DNA from: UBA5066 sp048500275
GTDB lineage: Bacteria; Acidobacteriota; Thermoanaerobaculia; UBA5066
Assembly: GCA_048500275.1 (NCBI GenBank)
Contig: JASNYI010000001.1
Span: 1,240,001-1,304,000, forward strand
Reading direction: 5' to 3'
DNA length: 64,000 nucleotides
Below, piece by piece: positions 41,779-51,700 of this stretch (position 1 is its first letter; each line of letters opens with the position of its first letter). Below the pieces are notes generated by a model. That model was not told where the DNA came from. It saw only the letters and a list, made by a program, of their open reading frames with translations, and ran no database searches. Position numbers and translations under genes: made by a program.

Positions 41779-43710
41779 ATGGAGCCGGTCTCAGGACAGA
41801 AGCTGGGACGTTACACGCTGACGCGGCGACTCGGCGCCGGCGGGATGGCCGAGGTCTGGGAGGCGACCGACGAGCTGCTGAAGCGGCGGGTCGCGGTCAA
41901 GATCGTCCGCGGGGCGCTCGCGGAGTCCCCCGAGTTCTCGAGCCGCTTCCTGCGCGAGGCGCGGCTGGCCGCCCAGCTCCAGCACTCGGGCGTCGTCGCC
42001 GTCTTCGACGTCGGCCTCGACCGGGAGGCTCTTTTCGTCGTCATGCCGGTCCTGTCGGGAGGTTCCCTCTCCGAACGTCTCGCCGGGCCCGTCGACGACA
42101 CCACCGCCCTCTCCTGGCTCCGGACCCTCGCATCGGCGCTCGACTACGCGCACGGCAAGGGGGTCGTCCATCGCGACGTCAAGCCGCTGAACGTCCTCTT
42201 CGACGAGGCGGGCTCCCCGCACCTCTCCGACTTCGGCCTCGCCAAGGGGCTCGACGAGACGACCCAGCTGACCCAGACGGGGATGATCCTCGGGACGCCG
42301 CTCTACATGTCGCCCGAGCAGGCGATGGGGACGCCGGCCGGGCCCGCCGCGGACCAGTACTCGCTCGGCATCGTCGGGTACCGGCTCCTCGCAGGCCGCC
42401 TTCCGTTCGAGAAGGAGCCGACGCCCGTCCTCCTCCGGAAGACCGCCTTCGAGGAGATGCCTCCCCCCTCGAGCATCCGGCCCGGCCTGGCGGCAGGAGT
42501 CGACGCCGTCTTCGCCCGGGCCCTCGCCAAGGCCCCGGAGGGGCGGTTCCCGTCTTGCACGGCCTTCGTCGACGCGCTCTCCCGTGCAATCGGCGCCCGC
42601 GCCGGCTCCCGGACGGCCCGGCTCGAGCCCGACGCGACGAAGCCCGAGCCGGTGCGCCCGGTCTTCGGCGCACGACCCTCCCCGGCGGCGCACCCGACGC
42701 CCGAACGTCGCACCCCTCCGCCACCGCCTCCCTCTTCGACGCCGCGCCCTTCCCCGCCTCCCCTGCCGCCCCACCCGACGCCCCCGTCCTCGCCGCCCGA
42801 GGCCGCCCGCGCGGCGGGCTCCGGGCGTGTTCCCGCCGGGCTGGCTCTCCTGGGCGGCTTCTTCGCGGTCCTCCTCGGCGTCTCGCTCTGGATCGTCCTC
42901 CGGCCAGGCTCCGGTCCTTCGAACGGCGGCCCGGCGTCTCCGTCGCCGACGCCCGCGGTCGGAGAAGGGAGCGTCCCGGACGCCGTCCCGCCGGTCCGGG
43001 GGACGGCCGCCCCGCACGGTCCGACGCCACCCGAGAAAGCAGCCGGCGCGTCTCCGTCTCCAACCGAGGTCCCGCTCGTTCTCGCGACCCCGATCGCCAC
43101 CGCCGTCCCGACCGAGCGTCCCACGGCGACGCCTCGGGCGACGCCCACCCGGACGCCGACCCCGTGGCCCTCCCCCACACCGTCGCCGTGGCCCACGCCG
43201 ACGCCGTCACCGCGACCGAGCCCGACCGCCTCCCCCCGACCGTCCCCGAGCCCGCCGCCGACCGCTCCTCCGGCCCAGCCGCCGGCCACGCGCCCGTCTC
43301 CGGCCGCGGCGAGGCCCGCCGCCCCGGCGGACCCGCTCGCCGACATCCCGCGCCGCCCCTATCCCGCCGACATGCGCGTGAAGGACGCCTGGGTCGAGGT
43401 CGAGAAGATGGGGAGCCACACTCTCGTCTTCCGGTTCACGGAGAGCCTCGAGGGCCGTGGGGAGAGCATCGGCTTCTTCGGGACGATCTCGGTGCCGACC
43501 CGGGGCGATGCCCCGCTCCTGCCCGGAGCCCGCCTTCCCCTGCGCCTCCTCTGCAAGGGCCTGGGCTCGTCGAGGGCGGAGTGCCGAGTCCCGCCCCCCG
43601 CCGACGCGTACGCCCTGCAGGCGCTCCGCCTCGTCGAGGGGGACCGCGTCTCCGTCCGCGCCGTCCTTTCCGGCTTCTCCTTCTCCGCAACCCTTCGCGT
43701 CGAAGAGTAG
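41779..43710 (+). CDS. membrane-anchored Ser/Thr protein kinase with Pro/Thr-rich stalk
   Basis: 643 residues. The Hanks-type kinase domain (about 12-275) has the glycine loop LGAGGMAEVW, VAVKIV, the catalytic loop HRDVKPLNVLF, SDFGLAK and MSPEQA. A Pro-rich juxtamembrane region (300-350) leads to one membrane helix (VPAGLALLGGFFAVLLGVSLWIVL, about 355-375). An outside stalk of Pro/Thr/Ser repeats (TPTRTPTPWPSPTPSPWPTP and similar, about 440-515) follows, then a unique C-terminal domain (about 530-643; HTLVFRFTESLEGRGESIGF) of unknown type that may sense or bind the envelope. The next gene, 8 bp on, encodes a lipoprotein. Confidence 0.88.
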   Translation: MEPVSGQKLGRYTLTRRLGAGGMAEVWEATDELLKRRVAVKIVRGALAESPEFSSRFLREARLAAQLQHSGVVAVFDVGLDREALFVVMPVLSGGSLSERLAGPVDDTTALSWLRTLASALDYAHGKGVVHRDVKPLNVLFDEAGSPHLSDFGLAKGLDETTQLTQTGMILGTPLYMSPEQAMGTPAGPAADQYSLGIVGYRLLAGRLPFEKEPTPVLLRKTAFEEMPPPSSIRPGLAAGVDAVFARALAKAPEGRFPSCTAFVDALSRAIGARAGSRTARLEPDATKPEPVRPVFGARPSPAAHPTPERRTPPPPPPSSTPRPSPPPLPPHPTPPSSPPEAARAAGSGRVPAGLALLGGFFAVLLGVSLWIVLRPGSGPSNGGPASPSPTPAVGEGSVPDAVPPVRGTAAPHGPTPPEKAAGASPSPTEVPLVLATPIATAVPTERPTATPRATPTRTPTPWPSPTPSPWPTPTPSPRPSPTASPRPSPSPPPTAPPAQPPATRPSPAAARPAAPADPLADIPRRPYPADMRVKDAWVEVEKMGSHTLVFRFTESLEGRGESIGFFGTISVPTRGDAPLLPGARLPLRLLCKGLGSSRAECRVPPPADAYALQALRLVEGDRVSVRAVLSGFSFSATLRVEE

Positions 43711-43718
43711 GAGGTTCC

Positions 43719-44294
43719 GTGAAACGCCTTCCCGCGATCGTCCTCCTCGCCGCCCTGGCCGGGGCCGGGTGCAAGGTCCACATGCCCTTCCGGTTCCAGC
43801 TCGCGCCCAAGGTCGCCGCGGAGGCCGCCGCGGCGCGCGGCGCGGCGAGCGGCCCCGTCGCCCTGCGGTGGGTCCCGGCCGACTTCCCGGAGCGCGTCGA
43901 CATCCAGGGAGCGAGCGGCTACATCGGGTCGGTCTCCCGCACGAGGATCCCGACCGGCGTCGCCATCGCGACGCGGGTGAGGGAATACCTCGAGACGGCG
44001 GTCGGCGTCGACGCCGGGGCCCGCCGGGTCGTGACGATCCAGGTCGTCGAGGCGAAGTCTTCCTACGCCTACTCGGCCAGGGCGAAGCAGCACACGATCG
44101 ACCGAGGCCGGTGTGCCCTGCGCGTCGAGGTGGACGACGGCGCGGCGCGGTGGAGCGAGTCCTACTACTCGTCCGACGAGCCCGGCGGCGCGCCGCCGAC
44201 GCCGACCGAGGTCCTCGACGGCGTCTGGGACGAGGTCTCGGCGGCCCTCGCCCGCGACATCCTCCGGCGTCTCGGCGGAACGCCGCCGTCCTGA
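43719..44294 (+). CDS. probable lipoprotein of unknown function
   Basis: 191 residues from GTG 43719, with a GGAGG site overlapping the kinase stop region. A short hydrophobic signal (AIVLLAALAGAGC) ends in Cys18. The lipobox is imperfect but plausible. The mature part is mixed alpha/beta, with IQVVEAKSSYAYSARAKQHTIDRG and VDDGAARWSESYYSSDEPGG. No family is recognised. Tight spacing behind the membrane kinase suggests they act together, perhaps as sensor and envelope partner. Confidence 0.65.
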   Translation: MKRLPAIVLLAALAGAGCKVHMPFRFQLAPKVAAEAAAARGAASGPVALRWVPADFPERVDIQGASGYIGSVSRTRIPTGVAIATRVREYLETAVGVDAGARRVVTIQVVEAKSSYAYSARAKQHTIDRGRCALRVEVDDGAARWSESYYSSDEPGGAPPTPTEVLDGVWDEVSAALARDILRRLGGTPPS

Positions 44295-44307
44295 CCGGGC
44301 GGGTCCG

Positions 44308-44730
44308 TCAGCCCTTCGCGAGCTCCGCGAGAACCGCCGCGGCCATCCGCTTCCCCTCGTCGCCGTCGAGCCGGCCGCCCGGCCAGCCGATGCCGAGGCC
44401 GCGCGCCTCGTCGGGCTTCGGGATGACGTGGAAGTGGACGTGGGGCACGGCCTGGTGGGCCGCGGCGCCGTTGTTCTGGAGGACGTTGTAGTCGCGGGTC
44501 CCGGTGGCGGCCATCACCGCGCGGGCGATGCGCGGCAGGATGCGGCCGACCGCCGCGGCCGACTCCTCGGAGAGGGCGTCGAGCGTGGCCGCAGGCTCCT
44601 TCGGGACGACGAGGACGTGCCCGGGCGCCAGCGGCGCGATGTCGAGGAAGGCGAAGACCCGCTCGTCCTCGTAGACCCGGTGGCTCGGGATCTCACCCCG
44701 GATGATCCGCGTGAAGAGCGTCTCGCTCAT
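44308..44730 (-). CDS. HIT-family nucleotide hydrolase
   Basis: 140-residue histidine-triad protein with the full set of motifs: FTRIIRGEIPSHRVYEDERVFAFLDIAP at the N-terminus and the triad HVHFHV near residue 99, preceded by NNGAAAHQAVPH. HIT enzymes (HinT-like) hydrolyse AMP-lysine or other nucleotide phosphoramidates and diadenosine polyphosphates. The start is ATG 44730, overlapping the stop of the upstream kinase gene (ATGA). Confidence 0.93.
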   Translation of the reverse strand: MSETLFTRIIRGEIPSHRVYEDERVFAFLDIAPLAPGHVLVVPKEPAATLDALSEESAAAVGRILPRIARAVMAATGTRDYNVLQNNGAAAHQAVPHVHFHVIPKPDEARGLGIGWPGGRLDGDEGKRMAAAVLAELAKG

Positions 44731-47501
44731 GGCTTCCCTCCCGCCTTCCCCGGGGTCTCCTTCGCCTCGGCCATCTCGACGAGCCAGATGTTCCCCGTCG
44801 TCTCGGCGACCTCGTAGTAGATGGCGTCCCCGGCCGGCGACCAGGCGGGGTAGCGGACGTAGCTGTTGAGCCGCTGGTTCGAGGTCACCGCCCGTTCCGT
44901 CTTCCCGTCGCGCGAGACCCACAGGACGTTCCAGACGCCCTCGCGCAGGCCCGCGAAGGCGATCTTCGACCCGTCGGGGGAAAAGGAGTAGGGCCAGCTC
45001 TGGCCCGCCCCGCGCGTCAGCTGAACCGGGGTCCCCCCGGTAGCGGGCACCGTGAAGACGTGCACGTCCCCTTCCCTCTTCGCCTCGAAGGCGAGCGTCG
45101 CGCCGTCGGGCGACCAGCAGGGGAAGGCGGCCATCTCGGGGTCGGACGTGATCTGCCGAGGCGGCCCGGCCGGAAGGTCCGCAATGAAGACGTTCAGCGT
45201 CGTCCCCCCGCGGTTCGAGTGGAACGCGACCTTCGTCCCGTCGGGGGAAACCCGCATCGCGTCGTGCCCGGGGCCGAAGTCGGCCACGACCTCCTCGCGC
45301 CCCGTCACGAGGTCGAGCGCGAAGTAGGCTCGGTGGCCGCGCCGCAGGGACATGAAGCCCAGCCGGCCGTCTCCCGGGAACCAGTGGGGGTAGTCGTCGT
45401 CGGAGGGGTTCGTCGTCCGCTGGACGGCGTTCCCGCCGTCGGCGTCGACGATCCAGACGTCCTGGTTGGCTCCGGGCCGCCAGCGGCTGAGCGCGATTCG
45501 CGTGCCGTCGTTGGAGACGGCCGGGCGAGAGTTGCGCCCCGTCTCGCGCGTCAACGGCGTCTCCGGCCCCGCGGGCTCGCCGCGGGGGTCGACGGGAATC
45601 CTCCAGATGTTGCTGGCCATGGTGAGGCCGGCGTAGGCGAGCTTCGTGCCGTCCCTAGAGACCGCGAGCTGCTTGACCCAGCCGAGGCCGGCGACGCCGA
45701 AGCTGGCGATCTCCTCGGGCCCGCCGAGGGCCTTCCCGGTCGACCTCGAGATCCTCCTTCGGAAGATCCCGACGTTCCAGGTGTCCGACCAGCAGGGAAA
45801 GAGAACCGACTCGCCGTCGGGCCCCCAGACGGGGTCGTAGCACTGGCCGTTCCCCTCGCTCACCTTCACCGGGTCACGGCCCTCGGCGTCCACGGTCCAG
45901 ATCTCGGACGCCGTCCGGTCGTAGCTCGCGAAGGCGATCCGCGTTCCGTCGGGCGACCAGGAGGCCGCGCCGTGCCCGCCGCCCGGCCGACCCTGCTGCG
46001 TCAGGGGACGCGGCGGCGAGCCGTCCAGCCGGGCGACCCAGAGGACCGAGGGGGGGAGCGTGCCGAGCGAGTTGGCGGCGAAGTCGATGACCGAGCCCGA
46101 CTCGAAGACGAGGGACTTCCCGTCGGGCGAGAAAGACGGGCGCGACCCGAACGTCGTCAGCTGGCGCGGCACACCGCCGAGCGCCGGGACGAGCCACACC
46201 CCGCCGACGTTCTTGGCGTGGTAGGCCAGCGTCTCGCCGTCGGGCGACCAGGCCGGCGTGACGTTCTGCAGCCCGTCGGTCGTGAGCTGGATTTCCCGGC
46301 TGCCCGCGGCCAGCGGCCGGCGGTAGATCTCGAAGCGGCCCGAGCGGTCCGAGGCGTAGGCCAGGGCCTTTCCGTCGGGGGAGAAGGCCGGGAAGACGTC
46401 GAGGCCCGCCGAAGACGTGAGCTGGGCCGGGCGGAGCGGAGCCTGGTCCGAAGCGACAGGGCCGACGCGCCCCCGCCAGACGAAGACGGCCGCCAGAGCC
46501 GCCACGGCCAGCGCGGCGGCAACGGCGGCGCCGACGAGGGCTCGCTTCGGTCGTTTCCGCGCCGGTGGTCCCGACGGGAGCCTCGAGACCCTCGCGCTGG
46601 TCGTGCGCGGCGCCGGCAGCTCGGCGGGCTCCCAGCCGCCGGCGTCGAGGATCGCCTCCACCTCGTCCGCCATCTCGCGCATCGTCGCGAAGCGCTCGCC
46701 GGGTTCCTTGGCGAGGGCCCTGAGGACGACGTCGGAGAACCCCTTCAGGACACCTGTCCCGAAGCCCGGAAGCGGCGCGGGAGAGAGGTGGAGGATGGCG
46801 TACATGACGTCGACCGCGGTCTCCCCCTCGAAGGGGAGCTTCCCCGCGAGGAGCTCGTAGAAGACGATCCCGAGGGAGAAGATGTCGCTCCTCGCGTCGA
46901 CCTTCTTCCCGCTCGCCTGCTCCGGGGACATGTACTGCGCCGTTCCGACGACGAGGCCGTCCGTCGTCAGGGAAGGCTGGCTTCGCTTCCCGTCCTCCGG
47001 GACCGCCTGGACCTTCGCGAGGCCGAAGTCGAGGACGCGGATCCTCCCGTCGCGCCCGACCATCAGGTTCGACGGCTTGATGTCGCGGTGGAGGATCCCC
47101 GCCGCGTGGACGGCCGCGAGCCCTTCGGCCGCCTGCGCGATCCAGAGCGCGGCCTTCGGCGCCGCGACGGGGCCCGAGAGGAGGACGTCCTCGAGGGTCT
47201 CTCCCTCGATGAACTCCTGCACGAGGTAAGGGGTCCCGCCGACCTCGCCGACGTCGTAGACGTGGACGAGGTTCGGGTGCGAGAGCGAGGCCATGACCCG
47301 CCCCTCGTTCTCGAACCGGGCTCGCCGGTCGGGCGTACCGACGAGGTCTCCCGGGAGCGTCTTCAGCGCGACGACCCGGCCGAGCGACGTGTCCTCCGCC
47401 CGATAGACCTCCCCCATCGCCCCGCTGCCGACGGAGGTGAGGATGCGATACCGCCCCACGAGGGTGCCGGGCGCGAGCGGGCGGGAGGCTTCCGCGTTCA
47501 T
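44727..47501 (-). CDS. Ser/Thr protein kinase with TolB-like beta-propeller
   Basis: 924 residues from ATG 47501. A 76-codon upstream extension is non-homologous and rejected. The kinase domain (about 18-285) has VGSGAMGEVY, VVALKTLPG, HRDIKPSNLM, LDFGLAK and MSPEQASGKK. After a basic linker there is one membrane helix (ALVGAAVAAALAVAALAAVFVW, near 325-350). An external propeller follows, made of repeated FSPDGKxLAY-type blades (AFSPDGKALAYASDRSGRFEI; WSPDGTRIAFASYD; VSPDGTKVAFHSNRGG). This design is common in Acidobacteriota and probably couples an envelope ligand to cytoplasmic phosphorylation. It is coupled to the HIT gene. Confidence 0.92.
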   Translation of the reverse strand: MNAEASRPLAPGTLVGRYRILTSVGSGAMGEVYRAEDTSLGRVVALKTLPGDLVGTPDRRARFENEGRVMASLSHPNLVHVYDVGEVGGTPYLVQEFIEGETLEDVLLSGPVAAPKAALWIAQAAEGLAAVHAAGILHRDIKPSNLMVGRDGRIRVLDFGLAKVQAVPEDGKRSQPSLTTDGLVVGTAQYMSPEQASGKKVDARSDIFSLGIVFYELLAGKLPFEGETAVDVMYAILHLSPAPLPGFGTGVLKGFSDVVLRALAKEPGERFATMREMADEVEAILDAGGWEPAELPAPRTTSARVSRLPSGPPARKRPKRALVGAAVAAALAVAALAAVFVWRGRVGPVASDQAPLRPAQLTSSAGLDVFPAFSPDGKALAYASDRSGRFEIYRRPLAAGSREIQLTTDGLQNVTPAWSPDGETLAYHAKNVGGVWLVPALGGVPRQLTTFGSRPSFSPDGKSLVFESGSVIDFAANSLGTLPPSVLWVARLDGSPPRPLTQQGRPGGGHGAASWSPDGTRIAFASYDRTASEIWTVDAEGRDPVKVSEGNGQCYDPVWGPDGESVLFPCWSDTWNVGIFRRRISRSTGKALGGPEEIASFGVAGLGWVKQLAVSRDGTKLAYAGLTMASNIWRIPVDPRGEPAGPETPLTRETGRNSRPAVSNDGTRIALSRWRPGANQDVWIVDADGGNAVQRTTNPSDDDYPHWFPGDGRLGFMSLRRGHRAYFALDLVTGREEVVADFGPGHDAMRVSPDGTKVAFHSNRGGTTLNVFIADLPAGPPRQITSDPEMAAFPCWSPDGATLAFEAKREGDVHVFTVPATGGTPVQLTRGAGQSWPYSFSPDGSKIAFAGLREGVWNVLWVSRDGKTERAVTSNQRLNSYVRYPAWSPAGDAIYYEVAETTGNIWLVEMAEAKETPGKAGGKP

Positions 47502-47516
47502 CTGGCGTGTCCGCAC

Positions 47517-47600
47517 GCCCCCCTGTCCGAGAGGGGGGCACTCTTCGAGCTTCCTCGGAATCTTACTCTGGGAAAAGGGCCCCGGCGGGGCTCCTATACT
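47517..47600. promoter_or_regulatory. divergent promoter region between kinase and S1C protease genes
   Basis: The 116-bp gap between two divergent genes. On the plus strand TATACT (47595-47600), 17 bases before the protease ATG, is a good -10 match, but no good -35 is at the right distance. On the minus strand TAAGAT near 47560-47569 could serve the kinase. A 7-bp C/G hairpin lies at 47517-47539. Confidence 0.3.
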
Positions 47601-47617
47601 CGTCGACCGAGGCTCGC

Positions 47618-48739
47618 ATGGATCAGTACCCCCAGGGCATGCTCCCCCGCGGACGCCGGCTCCTTCGCCTCCTGCCTCTCCTCGTCGCCACGCTCCTCGC
47701 CCCCGCGGGCTGCCGGCGCCCGGGGACACCCGCTCCGAATCCCGAGCCGCGCCCGGTGTCGGCCCGGGGCGACCTCGCCGCCGACGAGATGGCGACGATC
47801 GCCCTCTTCCGCGAGGCGAGCCCGTCGGTCGTGTTCATCACGAGCCTCGCCCGCCGCCGGGGCGGGCTCTTTCGGATCGCCGAGATCCCTCGCGGCGAAG
47901 GGTCGGGCTTCGTCTGGGACGGAGACGGCCACGTCGTCACGAACTTCCACGTCATCCAGGGGGCCTCCTCGGCCCGCGTCACGCTCGCCGACGGCTCCAC
48001 CTGGCCCGCTTCGTTCGTCGGTGCCGCGGCCGATCGCGACCTCGCCGTCCTCCGGATCTTCCCGACCGGGAAGACGCTCAGGCCGATCCTCGTCGGCACC
48101 TCGAAGGACCTGCTCGTGGGGCAGAAGGTCTTCGCCATCGGCAACCCGTTCGGACTCGACCAGTCTCTCTCCACCGGCGTCGTCAGCGCCCTCGGACGGT
48201 CCATCGAGTCGGTGACGGGCCGGCAGATCGAGGGGGTCATCCAGACCGACGCGGCGATCAACCCGGGAAACTCGGGAGGCCCCCTCCTCGACAGCGCGGG
48301 GCGCCTCATCGGGGTGAACACGGCCATCGCGTCGACGAGCGGCTCGAGCGCCGGGATCGGCTTCGCGGTCCCGGTCGACACGGTGAACCAGATCGTGCCC
48401 CAGCTCATCCAGCACGGGCGCGTCATCCGGCCTCAGCTCGGCGTGACGCTCGCCGACGACGCGGTCGCGCGGCGGCTCGGCCTCGAAGGGGCGCTCGTCC
48501 TCTCGGTCGAGCCCGGGACGGGAGCCGCCGAGGCGGGGCTGCGCGGGACCGCTCGCACCGACGACGGCTCGCTCCTTCTCGGCGACCTCGTGACGCGCGC
48601 GGGGGAGAGGGACGTCCGCTCTGCCGACGACCTGGTCTCCGCCCTCGAGGAGAGAAAGCCGGGCGACACGCTCGTCCTTCTCGTCGTCCGCGACGGCGTG
48701 GAGCAGCGCGTCGCCGTGACCCTCTCCGCCGCTCCCTGA
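47618..48739 (+). CDS. trypsin-like S1C serine protease (DegP/HtrA family), lipoprotein
   Basis: 373 residues. The signal peptide ends in a lipobox (LLVATLLAPAGC), so the protease is probably anchored in the periplasm. The catalytic triad is His in NFHVIQG, Asp in DRDLAVLRI and Ser in INPGNSGGPLLD. The oxyanion and substrate loops look normal (GNPFGLDQSLSTGVVSALGR). One PDZ domain (about 285-370) follows. DegP/DegS-type enzymes degrade misfolded envelope proteins or trigger stress responses. The start ATG 47618 is chosen. ATG 47639 (MLPRGRRLLRLLPLL) is an alternative that would also give a good signal peptide. Confidence 0.92.
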   Translation: MDQYPQGMLPRGRRLLRLLPLLVATLLAPAGCRRPGTPAPNPEPRPVSARGDLAADEMATIALFREASPSVVFITSLARRRGGLFRIAEIPRGEGSGFVWDGDGHVVTNFHVIQGASSARVTLADGSTWPASFVGAAADRDLAVLRIFPTGKTLRPILVGTSKDLLVGQKVFAIGNPFGLDQSLSTGVVSALGRSIESVTGRQIEGVIQTDAAINPGNSGGPLLDSAGRLIGVNTAIASTSGSSAGIGFAVPVDTVNQIVPQLIQHGRVIRPQLGVTLADDAVARRLGLEGALVLSVEPGTGAAEAGLRGTARTDDGSLLLGDLVTRAGERDVRSADDLVSALEERKPGDTLVLLVVRDGVEQRVAVTLSAAP

Positions 48740-48748
48740 GGCGCCGGT

Positions 48749-51700
48749 TCAGGCCGGGAGTCTCTGGGGAAGGCGGATCTCGAACGTCGAGCCGGCCCCG
48801 GCTTCGCTCTCGACCGTCACCGTCCCGCCCATCAGCGCGCAGAGCTGGCGGGTGATCGAGAGGCCGAGGCCCGTTCCGCCGAAACGTCGCGCCGTCGAAA
48901 GGTCGGCCTGCGCGAACGGCTCGAAGAGCCGCGGGAGCTTCTCCGGCGCGATCCCGATCCCCGTGTCCGCCACCCGGAAGGAGACCTGGCGGGAGCCGCC
49001 CTCCTCGAGGAGCCGCACCTCCAGCTCCACGCGCCCTCCCTCGGTGAACTTGCAGGCGTTCGAGAGGAGGTTGAAGAGACACTGCCTCAGCTTCATCGCG
49101 TCGGAGGTCATCGTCAGCTCCTCGTCGGGAGGCCGGCTCACGACGAGGGTGTTCCGGTTCTTCTCGAGGAGCGGCCGGACGATGGCCGCCGTCTCGTCGA
49201 CGAGCGGGGCGACCGGGAACGTCTCGAGGTCGAGGTCGTTCCGGCCCGCCTCTATCTTGGCGAGGTCGAGGACCGAGTTGACGAGTTCGAGCTGGTGGAG
49301 CGCGGCGCTCCGGATCTTCTCGAGGTCGCGGACGAGGACCGGGCGCCCTTCCTCCGCGGCCTCCTCGGAGAGCATCTCCGAGTAGCCGATGATCGCGTTC
49401 AGCGGCGTCCTGAGCTCGTGGGAGACGTTCGCGAGGAACTGGCTCTTCGCCCGGCTCGCCTCCTCGGCCTCCGCCGTCGCGCGCTCCGCGACCTCCCGGT
49501 GGCGCTCCGCTTCCGCCCTCGACGCCTCGGCCCGCAGCCGGGCCTCCTCGGCCCGCGCCTTCTCCTCGGAGATGCCCCGGGTCCGCTGCTCGACGAGGAC
49601 GAGGAGCTCGGCCTCGCGCGCCCGCAGGCGCGTGATCCGCAGCCTCGCCGCCCCCCACGCGGCCGCCGCCACGAGGAGGACGGCCGCCGTCCGGAACCAC
49701 CAGGCGTCCCTCGCGTGCGGCTTCTTGCGGAACGGCAGCGTCGCCTTCTGGTCGCTCCAGTCGCCCCCGGCGTCCGAGGCGGTGACGTGGAAGACGAAGC
49801 TGCCGCTCGGGAGGCTGGTGTAGTAGGCGACCCTGCGCCGGCCCACGTCGACGGGCTCGCTGTCGACGCCCTCGAGGAGCACGCGGAAATTGACGCGGTC
49901 CGGAGCGAGGAGCGTGAGGGCCGTGTAGTGGACCTGGAGCCGCTCGGCCCCGGGAGGGAGGACGAGCGGCTGCCCGGGGTCGGCCGGGCGGCCGTCGACG
50001 AGGACCTCCTCGATCACGACCCGCGGGTCCTTGCCCGAGGCCCGGACCCGTTCCGGGTCGAGGACCGCGATTCCGCGGTAGGTCGGGAACCAGAGGCGCC
50101 CGTCGGAGGCCACGAACCCGGCGGGCTGCTGGCCACCGGCGGCGCTGGCGCTCCGCATCCCGTCGGACGTGCCGAAGGCGACCGAGCGGAGCTTCGCCGC
50201 CCTCCCGTCGGCGACGGACTCCAGCTCGGCGCGCGCGACCCGGAAGACCCCCTTGTTCGAGGTCATCCAGAGGAAACCCCTTCCGTCGTCCAGGATCACC
50301 TGGACGAGGTCGTTGAAGAGCCCTTCCCGGGTCGTCACGGTGGCGACCTTTCCCTCGCGCACCCGGTTCAGGCCGCCGCCGGAGGTTCCCGCCCAGACCG
50401 TCCCGTCCGGGTCGATCCTGAGGCACATGACCCGGTCGCTCGAGAGCCCGTCCTTCGTCGTGTAAGCCCGGAACCGCCCGTCGGCCATCCGGGTCAGGCC
50501 GCCCCCGGAGCTGCCGATCCAGATCGCCCCGTCCGGCGCCTCGGCCAGGGCGATGACCCGCTCGCTCGCGAGGCCGTCGGCGACGCCGAAGACGCGCAGG
50601 GTCCCGTCCGGGGCCACCCGGGTCAGCCCGCCGCCGATCGTGCCGATCCAGACGTTTCCGGCCCGGTCCTCGAGAAAGGCTCGGACGTCGTGGTGCGGCA
50701 GCCCCTGGGCCGGCCCCAGCGGCGTGAACCGCCCCCCCGCGAACCGGGCGGCGCCGGCGAGGTTCGTGCCGACCCAGAGCGCCCCCCTCCGGTCCTCGAG
50801 GAGGGCGGAAACCTGGTCGCTCGGCAGCCCGTCCTTCGGACCCCACGAATCCACCTTCCCGTCCCGGAGCCGGTTCAGCCCTCCCCCTGCGGTCGCGATC
50901 CAGACCGCACCGTCCCTCCCTTCGACGAGGGATCGGACGTTGCTGCTCGTCAACCCCTCCTGCGTCGTGTAGGTGAGGAATCTCCCGTCTCGAAGGCGGT
51001 TCAGGCCGCCGACCCAGGTGCCGATCCAGAGGCTCCCCTCGTCGTCGGAGGCGAGGGCCCAGACCTGGTCGTTCGACAGCCCTTCCCGGGTCCCGATCAG
51101 CTCGGCGACCCCGTTCCGCAGACGCCCCACGCCCGCGCCCCACGTCCCGAACCAGACCGTCCCGGCCGGGTCGACGTGGACCGCGGCGACCTGGTCCGAC
51201 GGGAAGCCGGTCTTCCTCCGGTACGGCGTGGCGGTGCCGTGCAGGAAGTGCGTCAGCCCGCCTCCCGAGGTGCCGGCCCAGACGCCCCCCGAGGGGTCGG
51301 CCGCGAGGCTCCGGACGAGCCCGGAGCCGAGGACCTCCTCGCCGTAGACCGCCTCGACGCGACCGCTCCTCACGACGGCGACGCCCTTGCCGGTCGTCCC
51401 GACCCAGAGCGCGCCTTCGCGGTCGAACGCGAGAGTCCGGACCTGGTCGATGGGCAGCCCCTCGGCCACCCCGATCCTCTCCACGGCGCGCCCGCCCGAG
51501 AAGCGCTGGACGCCGTTCCCGTCGCCGCCCACCCAGGCGTCGCCCGCGGCGTCGAAGGCGATCGCCCAGACGATGGTCGTCGCCAGCCCTTCCCCCCCGT
51601 CGATCGAGCCGAACGTACCGTCGGGCCGGCGCAGGAGAATCCCTCCGCCGTTCGTCCCCGCCCAGAGCGTTCCGTCGGGCGCCTCGGCGAGGGCGAGGAT

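Noticed and set aside
43080..43330. Short direct repeats resembling a CRISPR or tandem array
   Set aside because: They are in-frame Pro/Thr/Ser codons of the kinase stalk with no fixed repeat-spacer length. No CRISPR array was seen in the window.
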